Source: Dryococelus australis (Eukaryota; Arthropoda; Insecta; Phasmatodea; Phasmatidae). From it: a DNA stretch of 64,000 nt. Below are positions 23,635 to 37,386 of this stretch, one piece after another. Position 1 is the first letter of the stretch. Every line of letters starts with the position of its first letter. The translations under genes and the position numbers were made by a program. The notes beneath the pieces were generated by a model, which worked only from the letters and a program-made list of their open reading frames with translations, searched no databases and was not told the DNA's origin. Where the stretch lies: contig CM056995.1 in the NCBI GenBank assembly GCA_029891345.1, positions 78,865,895 through 78,929,894 on the forward strand, written 5' to 3'.

Positions 23635-24310
23635 AGAGTCACCGCAGGAGAGCAGCACCCCTGCGACCAGTGACGTCATGGCTGCCAAGCCTCGCGAGGA
23701 GGCGGTAAATTTATCAGCCTCCAGCACCAGGGGAAAAAGACATGTGTGGTACAGTCCACTACTCTCAAACAACAAAACCCCTGTGCTGGAAGGCTAGCAA
23801 ACCCGCACTCCTGTGACAGCCTCGAAACCGAGATTTTGGATATAAGGAGCACAGAAAACGCTCTTGCCAGAATACGTCGACCCACCTGACCTATGTAAGG
23901 TCAGAGGGCTCTCCTGGGTCTGAAGAAGGCCACCATCCTCTCCAAGCCTGAAGGACAGCCTTCCTCTACAAGCTAGCAAAGGCTCTCAACCTCCAGTTCC
24001 AGTAGTCGGCAGACGGCTCCTCCAGTATCCACCTCACAGCCAGTGGAGACAACCCCTTGGTGAAGAATCCCAAGGTAACCTGTCGTCCTCACCCCTGCAC
24101 CCCCTTACCCAAGCCACTCTTCAACTTTCGTGATAGCAGGCGGTAATGACGTCCCTTCTGGACAAACCACCCTTCGTACTTGCCGTAAATTGCGAGATTA
24201 GCTACTTGGAATTTTATATGGAGTTTGGATTTATTTAATTAGGTTCACCTTCACCTGACAAAGTAAAATCATTTCAATTAATTATTTTAGCTTGGAATAT
24301 ACAGAACCGT
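23635..24310 (+). repeat. inverted dispersed repeat, right arm
   Basis: Inverted counterpart of 21290-21965. Includes a consensus CRE palindrome TGACGTCA at 23671-23678, approximately matched in the left arm. Overlapping minus-strand open frames here are composition artefacts. Confidence 0.55.
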
Positions 24311-24470
24311 TATCCCTGTTGTCTTCCAAAGCGGTACTAAATAAGCTGTGTAAAATTTAATTCTTTGGTAAGGTAGTTATTTCTCACTCCTTATCCATTT
24401 AAATTTAAATCATTTCAAATTTATGACAAACTAGATGACCCATGCGACTTCGTTTGCACGACATTTAGGA

Positions 24471-24863
24471 CTGCGACCCCACTATTGGGTTCTCTACCCA
24501 CTGAGATTCTGTGGCCCCACTATGGGGTTCTCTACCTACTTAGCTTCTGTGGCCCCACTACGGGGTTCTCTACCCACTGAGCTTGTGCGGCCCCCTTATT
24601 AAGTTCTCTACCCACTGAGCTACTGCAGCCCCACTGTTGGGTTCTCTACCCACTGAGCTAATGCGGCCCCACTATTGGGTTCTCTACCCACTGAGCTAAT
24701 GCAGCCCCACTATTGGGTTCTCTACCCACTGAGTTTCTGCAGCCCCACTATTGGGTTCTCTACCCACCGAGTTTCTGCAGCCCCACTATTGGGTTCTCCA
24801 CCCACTGAGCTACTGCGGCCCCCGTATTGGGTTGTCTACCCACTGAGCTAATGTGGCACCACA
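24471..24863 (-). repeat. 38-bp minisatellite, 10 units, tRNA-half-like
   Basis: Ten units of 38 bp start at 24471 and repeat without a change in period to about 24851, plus a partial unit. On the minus strand the unit reads GGGGCCGCATTAGCTCAGTG and then GGTAGAGAACCCAATAGT. The block TAGCTCAGTGGGTAGAG is a near-perfect tRNA D-arm with the RNA polymerase III A-box. No tRNA 3' half is present in the units. Some units lose the A-box core (for example GAAACTC in place of TAGCTC). Confidence 0.85.
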
Positions 24864-25940
24864 TTGAATAACTCTAGCCAAGGACTGAACCCCAACTGCT
24901 AGGATACAAGCAAGTTAATCCAATCAGTTAGTACATGGGAAGAGTTCCATTTGAGTAGAAATTGATAAATTTATTTACCTCTCTATTGTATATTTTGTCA
25001 ATAAAGGGTTCAGATGCCTAAGAAAAGAGGTGGTCAAAATAGCTGTATTCGTTGTTTAGCTCGACGAGCCTTGTAGCGAGAACTATCCCAGTCGAAGAGT
25101 ATACCGCCCGTCGCACACGCTAGTGAGCCCGCACCACTTCCACCTCAGCCCGAGGTAAGAACCGTCAAACTACGAGGGGGAGTTCCATCAATCAGCAAAA
25201 ATCACGACACCTATTAGGTGTCCACAATTAGGGATTTGCTGGCTGTGGTCAAATTATGATTACGTAAGTTATCTTATCCCTCCAGCACCGAAACCTGTAG
25301 TGAAACCACTCCCACAACCACAATCCAGTAGCACTACGCCCCTACCATGTGTAGAATCCGTACCGCTGCCGGGAAAGTGATCAACATTTTCATTCATCCC
25401 AAACCACTGTGTATACCCAGGATAATATCCCCTACCCTCGACTTTGTACCCACTCATAAGCCCATGAGGCATGCCCCGTATAGGCATCCTGGAAGTGAGC
25501 AAGAGGCAGAATAGGACACTAACCAGAACAGTATCTCATACATCCCCCTTTTGTTATCATTTTCATCTCCATTTTATGTATTTCATTTAATTTCATTCAT
25601 TCTTTAGTGACATCTGGTGTCCCGTTTTTTGACGGCCTTTAGGGTGAGCAAGGTCAAGCTCCCTGGGAGGGAGACCTTCACGATCAAGGTCACCCTGGGG
25701 TTTGAGTCCCTTCCAACCAATTATAGCACTTCTACCAGGCGGTATCCCATTAGGTCCCTCAACCCGCCAGACAAAAACACTGTCAGAAACTCTTCCACCA
25801 CCAAAGGGCCCTATCATCATACCCTGGAGGGAAATCAGCACTCATATAAGTTTTGCCCAACCTTAGGGCGATAGCCGTGGAAAGGGAAGCGGCCTATATA
25901 TTATATACTGTATATAGCCCTTGCGAGAGGGTGAGAGTGC
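24864..25940. other. no gene seen; B-box-like block at 24882
   Basis: The minus strand has GGTTCAGTCC at 24882-24891, similar to a B-box, just 5' of the tRNA-like array. Open frames at 25269-25502 and 25593-25874 overlap on both strands and lack recognisable domains. Confidence 0.4.
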
Positions 25941-25943
25941 TGC

Positions 25944-25978
<35 letters not shown>

Positions 25979-25990
25979 CACACGCACACT
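25944..25990. repeat. (TA)n-(CA)n microsatellite
   Basis: About 28 bp of TA repeat continuing into CACACACGCACACGCACAC. Simple sequence. Confidence 0.95.
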
Positions 25991-28903
25991 AGTTGAACCC
26001 GGCAAACGTTATTCCGCCTCTTTCATGTTCTATTTTGCCCTATCAATGCGTCCTCTATTACGTCTCATATGCCGACTTATGTCTGACCATGGTATCGCTG
26101 GCATTTTTCTCTTTTAGATCAACAAACATTTCCTTCAAGTATGAGCAAAATCGGCCCATAAATATAGAATTTAGACTCCAGCACTACCTATCGGAATGAA
26201 ACATAACTAAAAACCTTACTTGCCACCTCAATAACATATGGTGTGAATACTGTCTCAATTGGTCCAGCGGTTTGACACTGATGATGCGGGTTAGTCAATA
26301 ACAATGGATTATATATATATAATATTCTGTAGAAACATGTAAATATTCCACTCAGTATTTGAAAGTGTAAATGTTATAAATATATAAATACCTAAATGAA
26401 TAATTGCCAATGTAATATAATATAAAATGTAATTAGTGTAAATACAAACAGTCAAGTTCTTCTAAACAAAATAGATATAGTTTGGTATAAATCCTCGGAT
26501 AGAAGAAAAAAAACCTGCAATTATGTATTCAACAAATGTATACATAAACGGGGCAGTAACATAATCTACTACCCACGGCTAATCTTGACTCAGGTAATAA
26601 CTGCAGGTGAACAGTATAGAAAATTAGTACACCACTGTATTGAGGCAACCGCGATGTCTAGAGCCTGGTCTCCGCTGAGGAGGGCCCAAACGGAGAGGGA
26701 CCGCCGGCAGCTTCTGCGATCCAGATGCTGGTGTCTGGCCACTAGCGCCCCTTACTACATCACCCAACATCCATCAATTGGGGACGATCAATATTCCAGA
26801 GACGGAGGATTTTGTTATGGCCAATAGTAAAGATCATATTATCACAATTCCAAGCGGCTGAGCAGGCCACCCACAGTGGGATCAAAGCAGGGCATGACCA
26901 ACCTATAGAAGAAGGATCGAGCAAGGCCAGCCCCCGGCATTACTGCCACCGCTGAGAAGCCGCTGCTGCAGAGAGACGACTCCATAGATGTCTGACATCG
27001 CCACCTACTGGCGATGATGATCTGGAGCGGAGAGGCTGCTGCTGAGAGAGACAAAATGTGCCTACGTCCATTGGCCTTCCTCGTGTAGAGCCTGGTCGCT
27101 TCGAGAATAAGTGTGGTTAATACAGTGGTGAGTCGATCTGATTAGCCTGGGTATTAGGGTATTACTGTAATCCCCACTTAAGCAAATACTGCTTGAGAAT
27201 TGGTGCCGTCCATCAGATGGTAAATAAATGTTGAATTAATATAGATATAATTGATCTGAATATTGAGTTAATTGAATTAATGTGAGATTAAATAGTGGTG
27301 TAATTGAGCTGATCAATAAATGATTTAAAAGGTATACATACAAACATTTTGTCTAACTTACTACTTTGATAATCTCAACAGTAGTGATAAACCCCAAAGT
27401 ATAACATGGTGCAACATAATATAAATATACTACTTGAATCTCTAATGTTAAGAGTTAAAGTTATTACGCATGTTGAAATTATAATATTTCAATTGCAAGA
27501 TTTGTATTAAATTTTGAAGAGATAATATTTTAGGATTATATAGGTCTATTTTAAAAAACAACATTACACTTTGTACCTGCAGGCAAAGGCAGGTAGGATA
27601 TAACACGGGCGAGTCCATATGGGAGATGAGGTAACTATAAATAAGGTGACTAACTAGAACAAAATGTTTGTGGTATGGACAATTTCAATTATGCTTTATA
27701 TGCCATTCAAGTGTGTACTCCATACACAGAAAATTTTCAGATTTAAAATATTTTAATCTTCAAAATTTTCTGACCTTGGTTTGGCTACCCTTTACAAATG
27801 TGGTCATTAATGTAAGTATTAACACATCTAGCTCAACAATTTAAACACACACTAAAAACTAATTGCTGAACAAGACGAGGATTCAGAAAATGGTGTAACT
27901 AATGAAGAGTAATGAATATAGTTAGTTGTCTTGTTTACCAGTAAGCATCTGCAAACCTTAAACATGGGATTATAACCACTAACTAAAGGTCGGACACATA
28001 ACACTTTGAAAGTCATAAACAATTTAAGCCATCATGAAGGTCTGGCAAAACCTCCCAGTAATGACAGGCACTCACTTCAGAGCTTGTACGGCAGCCTTCA
28101 ATCCCATTATCATCCACTGCAATCACTTTTCAAACCACACCTGCAAAACACACATTGAAAATATTATGTTACATGACATGTGTCAACTTGCACATAATGC
28201 TTTAAAGCACTAAAATTTAACTACCCTCAAATATACTATTACAATGGTTAATTTTATTTATTTGCCTTATTTTTGGTGGTGCAGTTAATGCAAGTATGCC
28301 TTTTCTTCAACAGAACAATGCAGTGATTAACAACAAACACATGTAAACCAACTGAGCCACAAAAAGAAAAAATACAACAAACATAGTAAAGAAATTTTTA
28401 AAACTTAAAACTGAGATACCCAAATGCACACACACAGTTAGGATACTAGTACTGGGTAATTAATGCGAGCTAGTTCAAACGTATATTTGCCAACTGAACT
28501 TTTGAAGGTAGTGACTGACTCCATTTGTATAAGATGTTCCAAGCAATTTCAAAGGTGGCAGCTATTAACAGTGAATAATCCGAAGTAGAAATTAGTTCTA
28601 TGTGGTGGAATGTCAAGTTTACCTACTATACAAGAGTGAGTTCTGTGATTGTGACACAATATTTTAGTATTTATTATAATAAAAAAAATTTTCAAAATAT
28701 CCTTGCCAGAAGAAGTTAAAGATTTTTGCCAATAATTTCCTTCTTATAAGTTGTGGTAAATGTATACTCTGTAACTAAAAATTAATTAAAATATCTACTG
28801 TTGGACACAGGTTCCTGTGACTCAAATAAAAAACCCATAATATTGTTGCAATAGAAGGAAATATCACAATTATGGACTAGTGTAGATGAAAATGTTTAAT
28901 AAG
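25991..28903. other. no gene seen
   Basis: AT-rich with a GC-richer island at 26640-27120. GAATTGGTGCCGTCCATC near 27195 resembles the primer-binding region after an LTR, so a solo LTR may precede it, but no matching LTR ends were found. No coding motif. Confidence 0.35.
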
Positions 28904-29176
28904 TAGAGACCTGCAAAATTAAAGTTATCTTTTGGTAACATAATAGACTCCACAGCCTTATAAACAAGTGACTACAGTTCGTGATTTTATTGGCCACTGC
29001 ACTGTAATCGTTTTGTATCTCCCCGATCTTCTTAAAAGCAACTGGCCATTTTCCACTGCTGAACTTTATTATTGGCTCAAGAGTTCTCAGAGGCGTAACA
29101 AACATATTTTTGGCCAATGGCTGAAGTTGGAGTTCAGTCTGTCCTTAAATGACAACACAAATTTTGCACGTCTCTA
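28904..29176. mobile_element. hAT-type MITE (273 bp) with perfect 8-bp TSD
   Basis: Ends are TAGAGACCTGCAAAATT (28904-28920) and, on the other strand, TAGAGACGTGCAAAATT (29160-29176): a 17-bp TIR with one mismatch. Both sides carry TTAATAAG (28896-28903 and 29177-29184), an exact 8-bp target duplication. This combination is diagnostic for the hAT superfamily. The apparent 70-codon ORF inside is not a transposase. The element is different from the 3.9/19.4 kb family. Confidence 0.85.
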
Positions 29177-30027
29177 TTAATAAGTCATGTAAGGATGACA
29201 GGTTATGTCAGTCATTTATCATAATAATGGGTTTAGTGAAAACATATTTGTAATGAAAAATTTGATTTTTTTTTTTTTTTTTTTTTTAGGAATATAAGTA
29301 GAAATACTGCAGTACACTATGTATTATGTGCATATTACAGAATAACATAATATCACACTAAAAACATTCTTTAAAATTGAACAAGCATTTTCAACTATAT
29401 GTTTCTGATGTTTTAAAAAAGAAAAACTGTAGATAATTCATTAATAAAATTTGTCTGTAACGTAAGACTTTTTTTTCCAAATTGTTTCTTTTAGTATGAT
29501 GGAACATAAAAAGGCCTATGTTTGTTATGCATTATCATCTGACAATGAAATGTAATTTATAAGGTAATTTACACGTATCCCAAAAATAATACGTGTACGC
29601 GAGGCAGTAACTGAACCAAATGCAACTCATTCAGAATCGCAGCTCGTATAATATTAAAATTTCATCATTGTCAAATAAATACTTGCACATAATCAACTTA
29701 AAGTAAATTAAAATTGTGAAATCAAACTTGCCTAGTGTCAATGGCCATACAGTATAGCAATATGCTCCTAATATTTCCTTAAAGTACATGTGAAATACAG
29801 ACATGAATAAATTGCATAAAGAAGGAATGAATGTTGTAATAAAATTCTTCAACTGAAAATAGCTTTTGCCAATATTTAAAGTTGAGTTTCAAGTAACTAT
29901 TTCAGAAATATTTTTGTAATAAACATTCGCAAATGGATAGACGAACAACAATTTTCATTATTATTCACCTAAACGAACATTCAACAAGCAGTAAATATTT
30001 CCATTTTGCTTAAATTAAACCAAGTAA
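29177..30027. other. no gene seen
   Basis: AT-rich, with a T run at 29266-29288. No motif. Confidence 0.4.
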
Positions 30028-30441
30028 AGGCTGTTCACAGTAAAATGAGCATTTTTGAAAGCCCTGCATAAGCTCTACTTGTAATCAAGTTGTGTATTCA
30101 TCCGCCTTATGTAAAATTAACTCTCCATGGGCCTTATCACTTTATTCATGTGTCGTTCAAGTGAAATTCTGAATATATTTTAAAAAGTAAATATTTCTCA
30201 AATATGCTCTTTCTTAGACTTCCATACATTAAAAAAGGGCAAAAAGAAATAAATAATTTAAGTTGTTACTAATGGTTACCTAATAATTAATTTGACATTA
30301 ATATATGAACTATTTTACATTTTTCTTTATCAGCTTTACTGGGTGTATGTCACCAAGTGTGCCCGTTATAATAAATGCACGCAAGGGCAGTGACATTTTT
30401 CTAAGGTTGATTTTAAAAATTCACCTTATCGTGAACAGCCT
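30028..30441. mobile_element. TIR element (414 bp), AGGCTGTTCAC family
   Basis: The left end is AGGCTGTTCACAGTAAAATG and the right end, read on the other strand, is AGGCTGTTCACGATAAGGTG. The inverted similarity extends outwards over AAGTAA/TTACTT. It shares its ends with the 98-bp element at 15297-15394 but has a longer, unrelated interior. No transposase. Confidence 0.65.
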
Positions 30442-33400
30442 TTACTTAGGATTATTCAAACATGTTGGTGCATGGATAAATCAGCTTTACTTTTTCACCA
30501 TCCTTTTTGAATAATCTTGTATTAAAATTCTTTTCTCACAAAAAGTTTTACTAATAAAAAATATATTAACATGATGGTAATTTCCTTTCTACTCCCTATG
30601 TTATGCTGTACTGATAAAATATCCCCAACATTATATTTTGTGATTGTTTAAACCACAGATATGTGCAAAATTACAAATAAGCAAATTAATGAACCAAGTT
30701 AAAAGTTTTTTAACATATGTTTCATAAAAATATAATTCAGCATTTTTTATTCCCATCCATACAGCCATTTGTACTTATCATACAAGTCGATTAAATTTTC
30801 ATTTATTTGTCTGCTGCCTTGTTGATGAAAGCTGATAAATTATTATTAATTTTATTTATTTCATTTTTCTCCTGTAGTGATAACTGAAGAAAAGAAAATA
30901 TCTTGTAAATCCCTCACATTTACTCTGTTCATGTTAAATTAAATTCAAATATAGTAAGAATAGCATAGGTACCTCTACCTCTAAATACTTCACTTTACAC
31001 CAGAATTAATCACCAACGTAATGACAGCAAAGCAATATAAACGTGCGCACCAGTTGCTCATTCCAAGACTGCCTGTAACGTTACACTATATAACAGTGAC
31101 TTACCGGTATACACGTACACCTGTGAAAAATACTACTTTGAAGTCCTAAAAATGATTGTGTTCATTTTCAGGGTCTGGCAAAATAAGTTGATTTCAAGTG
31201 AGAGAAATCTTTAGCACCAGTATTTCTATTTTTAAAAAAATCTATTTTACTTGTACTTTGAAAGAAGTTTCATCTCTCATCACATCAGTCACTACATTCT
31301 CATACATTGACGCCGGCTAATAGCCAGCGGCGCTAAAGCCCATGACGGCGATCACCATACATATGACAAGTGTACATGCACGTGCACAAGAAGGCTTCAA
31401 TTTGAACTTTCCTATAATGGAATATTATTTTCAGTGTAAAATGTGTCTTCTTTATTTTTCAGGGTCTAGAGGAGAAATTACAAATTAATATGTATAATGT
31501 CAATTTATATTTTAATTTCTAAAGCGCCTTTTATTTTCAATAATAAAATATTTTACTCGCCGTACATAGCACTTCCACTTCTGTGAACCCCACAGGCAGC
31601 CATGGTAGGTCTGTGCGACGCTTGCCTCTGGGCAGTCTGTCTAGGATAGCTGGTAAGGTAAGACAATGTCACGTACACACTACAACTTTTCAGCACTGAT
31701 GTAGATTTCCATATCACTTTTAGTATACCAGTTAACCTTCGCTTTGCATATTTTTGCTAGACATTCCCCAGCATTATGCTTCTGCTTGAATAATAATTTG
31801 TGCCCTTGCAGCTTTTTCAAAACTTAATCGAGGAAAAGGAGGAGAAAGATGTCCAAGATGTCACGCCACCCGCAAAACTTGAATTAGGCGCCATTAGCTA
31901 CTGCTAAAGGTGTGCCAATGTGATTTCTGCATTATTGTTGCGTGCAATTTTAATTAATTTAATTTCATGGATGTATTTAAGGGTATTTTTCATGTTTGAT
32001 CAGTTTACGGCCACATCACATATGACCACACTGTCAGATATCGTACGTACCTGCTTCATCAATGCATTTTAAGGGCTTATTTGTGTAAAATCATGTGTGC
32101 CATAATTTTATTCAGGTTTCTATGTCAATTTTATTCAGGGTTCCGTGTAATTTTCACGCAAAGTAATACTTTTTTTGTATGACCACGCTGTCACTTTCAT
32201 GTTTGCTTTTTCCACCATCGAGCATGCTACAAGCCTGTAAATGTTTCAATCATCAAGGTAATAATTTTCCCAAATGAAATACCAATTTGTCTGAAATTAA
32301 TATGCCGTCTCTACGAAGAAATATTGCAATTCCACCTGCACCATGTGATCCGCTACTAACTTTATCCAGCGGTATCCTCGCCATCTAAACTTGCTTTCAC
32401 GCATGTGCACTCTTGCGCCATCGTGTTCCATTGATAATTATGTAACTTTGTAATTTGTGTATGGTGATATTATTTCTGTCCTAGCCGGCTATGTGTATAA
32501 GCCGTCATCACCCTAACCACGTCCTGGGGGACGAGTCTGCGCTAGTGATGCCAAATAATCACACGTGTTTATGTATCATCTGTTGATTCATCTTGTAATT
32601 CTCAGTGTCCTATCTTCAGGGAAAAATCGTCAGTCCACCCTAGCAGCTGCCGACTTCCTTCCCTTGTGAAGATTGTGTTTTCAAGCACCACAGTGAAGTC
32701 ATTCATATAGAGTAATTGCGGGCTGGGGGGCACCCAAATGAAGTTAACTAGACACGACCAAGTTCCATCATTAAATTACTTGGCACGTTATTTGTACGAA
32801 CTGTATCAATAAAAGCAAGTATACAGTGTTCCACTCTTACTTGTAGTGACAGTGTCCTAGCCACATGTGTTCATGTGTTTTCAAATGTTAATTGTTTAGT
32901 ATTGCAAAGTGTATCGTAAGTATGCTCAGGTGAGACTGACACACAGAACCCACAGCATCCCTGAGAATCCTGAGTCTCAACAGTGCGGTGACTGGGAAAG
33001 ACTGCTGGCGCCCTCATCAGTAAGTAATTTATGTCATCGTTTGTCTCGTGTCTCACCCGATGGCATCAATATTAAGAAACTCCTTTCAGCATTCACATTA
33101 CTGAAAAGACAAGAACATGTATTATTTAACAGCATCATCAACAAGTTAAAGAAATAAAATTATAAAACATCACATTTTAACAACTTCAACTCCTTCAGCA
33201 CTACTGCATAAACTAATTACAATCCCTAAACTATAACAATGGCTGCAGGTTTTAAGTTTAAATGTTAAATTCCAGAAAGTCTACTACAACCATGTTGTCA
33301 ACGAATACTGTTCAACAAAATGAAGTGAAATCCCAAAAAGTATGTGAAACACAAGCCTTATCCCCTTCCCCCAACCATCACTTTTTCTTATTGATGCAGC

Positions 33401-36400
33401 GGCTTCTAGGTCATGCATGCAGTTGGGAAAAGACACGTACAAGCAGGTCACATGCAAACTGAAGAATTTTCTAGCTACCAGCTGTCAACAACAATAGTTA
33501 AAACAAACAGTAAAACTACACATGAAAATAGGCATAGGCCAACCAGCAGAATCAAGGAAATGGTGTGAAGAAAAAAAATATATGTTAAAATTCTTTTTGG
33601 CTTGTTGGTGATAAGAATATGAGTATGATATGAAAAAAAAACAAACCTGCTTATTGCTCCAGCCCTCCTACTGTGGTCTGCAGACCACTCAATAGTGTTC
33701 CATCGCTGGATTCCAGCTGATAATTTATCTTAATGATTTTTTAAATTATGATTCTTACAATTTGGTTATTTAATTGAAGAGGTGTCAAAGGCAGGTGAGC
33801 CATGTTAGACTGACACTGTACATCTAGTGATCTATAGTAAAGGTAAGTTTGAGAACAATTGCACTACGCCCTCAGTCTGGCAACTCAAAACATGGCACAT
33901 TGAAGGGACTACAATGCCTAATCCTGAGATTTTTAGATAAATACATATATGTTTGTGGAGCAGCAAAGGGCTGGTATGACTGCTGCTGCACAGTGCCATT
34001 CCCTGGCTCACTATGTGCTAGGCAACGTACTACAGTGAATGTTGTTGACTGGTAGATCAGTCTAGTTGCCCTGGCCTTCACCAGATGGCAGAGTGACTGC
34101 CACTCTCCTCTTCCATGACCACTCACTCAATTTATTAGAAACTGGCGAAATAATACTCATCGATTTGACTGTTCTTGTAATATTTTTATCTTTTATTTAT
34201 CTCAAATATAAAAAAAAACATCAGACAGACAGTATTTGCCAATACATTGTTATTTCATCACTTTTTTGATAAGAACTAATGTTACAGTAAATTCTAATAT
34301 GAGAGAATCACCACTCTTTCGATTGCAAAAAATTGCATGTGCATGTGTGAGTCTATACAGGATGATCTGCCAAACGTTGACATCCCCAAAATTTCTGGAA
34401 TGGTTGCAGATCACGAAATGTGGTTTTCGCTAAATGAAATTACGTTTGGGGGCAAGTAATCTGCCGCAAAGTGACTTCGCAACACGGTTATGGACAGAAA
34501 TAATTAAACCATAAACATTTTTTTCCTCCTGTAAACATACACTTATTTCAACGGCATCTGAAAGTATATGCAAAAATTAGTTCAGTGATATAGAATATGC
34601 AATGGAAATTAACACAGAAACACTTAGAAATATGTATAGATATGATTAAGTTAGGTTGGCCGGTAGCAGGGGGCAATGGACCTGTACTCACAGCTGTAAG
34701 CAACACGTGCCACAACTCATTCTGGCAGGAACACTTCCTAATAGCAGAGCAGTATCAGTCCCAGTGATCTGTTATGATACATGGTATTGCAGTGTGTGGC
34801 TGTACGTACAGTTACGCTGGATTGAAGACACCTATAATTTACATCATCGCCTGAATATGACCGCTCACCTTAAGCAGTTTGCACGACAGTGGTTACTGCA
34901 ATCTGGACGTGCAGTTCTAAATAGCTGTAAGCAGGAACCCCCACCACCAGCAAGGAATCAGAGCAGATTTCACAATTGCGACGTCAATATCTAGCACTAC
35001 TGAGTGGTGGACATTGTCTTTCTCCGTTGTGACACTAACCAGAATGGAAGATCCCAGCAAAGAGCAGAATGGAAGATCCCAGCAAAAAGCATGTTGTGCC
35101 TTTCACCGTAACCCCACATTAGATCAACACAAGGTGGGACAAACCCCAATCATTTAGTAACATATCATGGCTCAAACTAGGTAATTAATTAGCAGTTAAT
35201 ACAGTTGCCACCCGCTCATTTAGTGTAGGCGCTAACTTATTTGTATTTGTGTAACGTTCTGTTGTAATAATAACAACCCGGCTTTATTCCACATATTCTG
35301 CTATCATTCAACATTTTACTCTACCACTAGCTACAACCCCTACCATAATTCACAGCCATAAAGCCCCTAACACTTCTTGTATAAGGTTGACCACAAATCT
35401 GCTTTATAATATTGGCAGAAACGCTTTTTCCTTGCTCTTGCTGCCACTCATCTATGCCTTCCACCCCCTAATCTTAGAAGATTCCCCACCCACTCTTAAA
35501 TTAAGGTAGTCGGTGATGATAATTTAGAACTCCGTAGCAAATTTTCATAATGTTTACAGTTAAATCATTGTAATTATAAATTACAAATAGTCTTCATAGA
35601 ATAATTAAAATATAAGATTAATCAATAAGTATTCCAAGTACCTTAAATTGTGTAATAATACTTCTGTGTGCATCTGTCAAAATTTAGTTCTCATGTGGAA
35701 TGTTAATACAGGTCAATATTAAGTTCTTTGCAAGAGTTAATTCTCAGTGACAAATAAAATGATAAACTGTTTTTTAATTGCAGTGACAGTTCATATAAAT
35801 AATCTGTGCTGCCGATAGAATATTTTACCAAGGCAAATTTTAAAAAGTAAATGTATTTAATGACATAACATTAAATATTATAATGGTATAATAGAATTAT
35901 AAGTTCAGGAGTGCGTAAGAATAAGCAGGTTTAAGAGTTTATTCCTTAACTATAGTATATCATTCTCACTATGTACTTTCATACCGCCCAGAACGTCGTC
36001 CCACGGAGCAGAGTGACGCAATTGTCAGGAATTGCTGTGCCAACCGTACACAGCGCGCTCAGCATTTACACACGGTGTGTGGCACGTCTGTACCTCAGCT
36101 CATGTACCCCCAGCCTGTCAGCCAATACATTAACAATTAAGTACCTGTTAAAATTACCTCCCAACCCAACATCCCCAATGCTTGATGTATTATTTCCAAA
36201 TATCCTTGCCCCATTTTCTCCCAGACACATGCCCCCGCCAACCAGCAGTTGTATGTCATAAGTTAGCACAATACGCCAAATACGCAATGATCAATGGATG
36301 GAATGAAACCTGAACTGAAATGAACCTCTGCAGCTAACTGTTTAAGCCCCAGTAAAATGGATACTTACCCCAGAAGTAATTCCTTTTAACCCTCTTCCGT

Positions 36401-37295
36401 TTCGCATGGGACGCGGAATACCTTGCCTCTGGAAGGCTTGGTCACCCGCTCCAGGGAGGCATTTCCCTCCACTTTTTGCCCTGCTGGCCATGGAGTAGCT
36501 TCAGGCAACGGGGGCCGTGGACCGTTTTCCAGTGGGGTCCCCATTTGTGAGACAGTAACGTCCCTTTGGAAGTGTTACACGAGTGCACTGGCCGTTTTCA
36601 ACTTCCGCGGGGTAAGCCACGAGTGCAGCAAATTTCCTTGTTTCGTAGTGTAGTCTTGTGTAAAATGTAAGAATCCAGTATCTTATTAATAGAGTATATG
36701 TTATGCCATTTTACCATTCAATGTGAACCCCCCTCTCATTTCCAGTGTCCCATTTTGCATACAATTTATATTACATATATACACTCATTATGTTACATTT
36801 AATTGCAGGCAGTAATTTTATGTTTAATTATTTGAACTGATTAGATTTATATTATTAATTGTAACATTAAAATGTCACACAAGATTTTTCTATTGAAGCG
36901 CACACAGAGGGTAGTATTTAATAATTAAATATAATAGGAATTATATTTAACTTAGGACATTTACATAATTGCTACGGCCAGCTTAAATTTTCTTTTTAAA
37001 TGATTTAAATTTCATATATTAAGATACAGTGTACTTATATTCCAATTTATACAGTTTAATTTTGTTAACGAATTTGATAACATTAACATAGAACATTGAG
37101 AAAGACCACTTGCAATATATCTACATCAAGTGTGAACTGTTTTTTTCCTCCAAAGAAATCTTAATTATATTTAAATTAAAACAATTACATTTACTAATTA
37201 TTAAGTAACTAACATGAGGCTATTTAAAATAAGTCACTGAATTTTCTCTAATGCAAGTTTCAGAAAACCACACAACAGTAGCAGTAACTAGCTCT
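30442..37295. other. no gene seen (6.9 kb)
   Basis: Long AT-rich region. I looked for exons flanked by AG/GT on both strands. The segment 32909-33157 has an 82-codon plus frame and 34656-34994 a 112-codon plus frame, but neither contains a recognisable domain. A GC-richer block with MITE- or LTR-like texture is at 35970-36660. A 25-bp tandem duplication is at 35041-35090. No gene is called. Confidence 0.35.
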
Positions 37296-37296
37296 G

Positions 37297-37386
37297 TGAT
37301 GTCACACATCACAGCAACGTACCAGCCCACACACTCGTGACGTCAGTAGCAGCGCAGCCAGCACACTACCCGCTGTGACGTCACAG
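37297..37386. promoter_or_regulatory. cluster of CRE-like palindromes
   Basis: Within 90 bp there are TGATGTCA (37297-37304), TGACGTCA (37338-37345) and TGACGTCA (37376-37383); the last is centred in the 14-bp perfect palindrome CTGTGACGTCACAG. TGACGTCA is the CREB/ATF binding site. No transcript or gene start is seen next to it, so a regulatory role is only possible. Confidence 0.3.

Noticed and set aside
32909..33157. Possible host exon or small gene
   Set aside because: An open frame of 82 codons with an equally open antisense frame, no domain and no clear splice context.
34656..34994. 112-codon plus ORF
   Set aside because: Mixed composition without motif, domain or neighbouring exon; likely chance.
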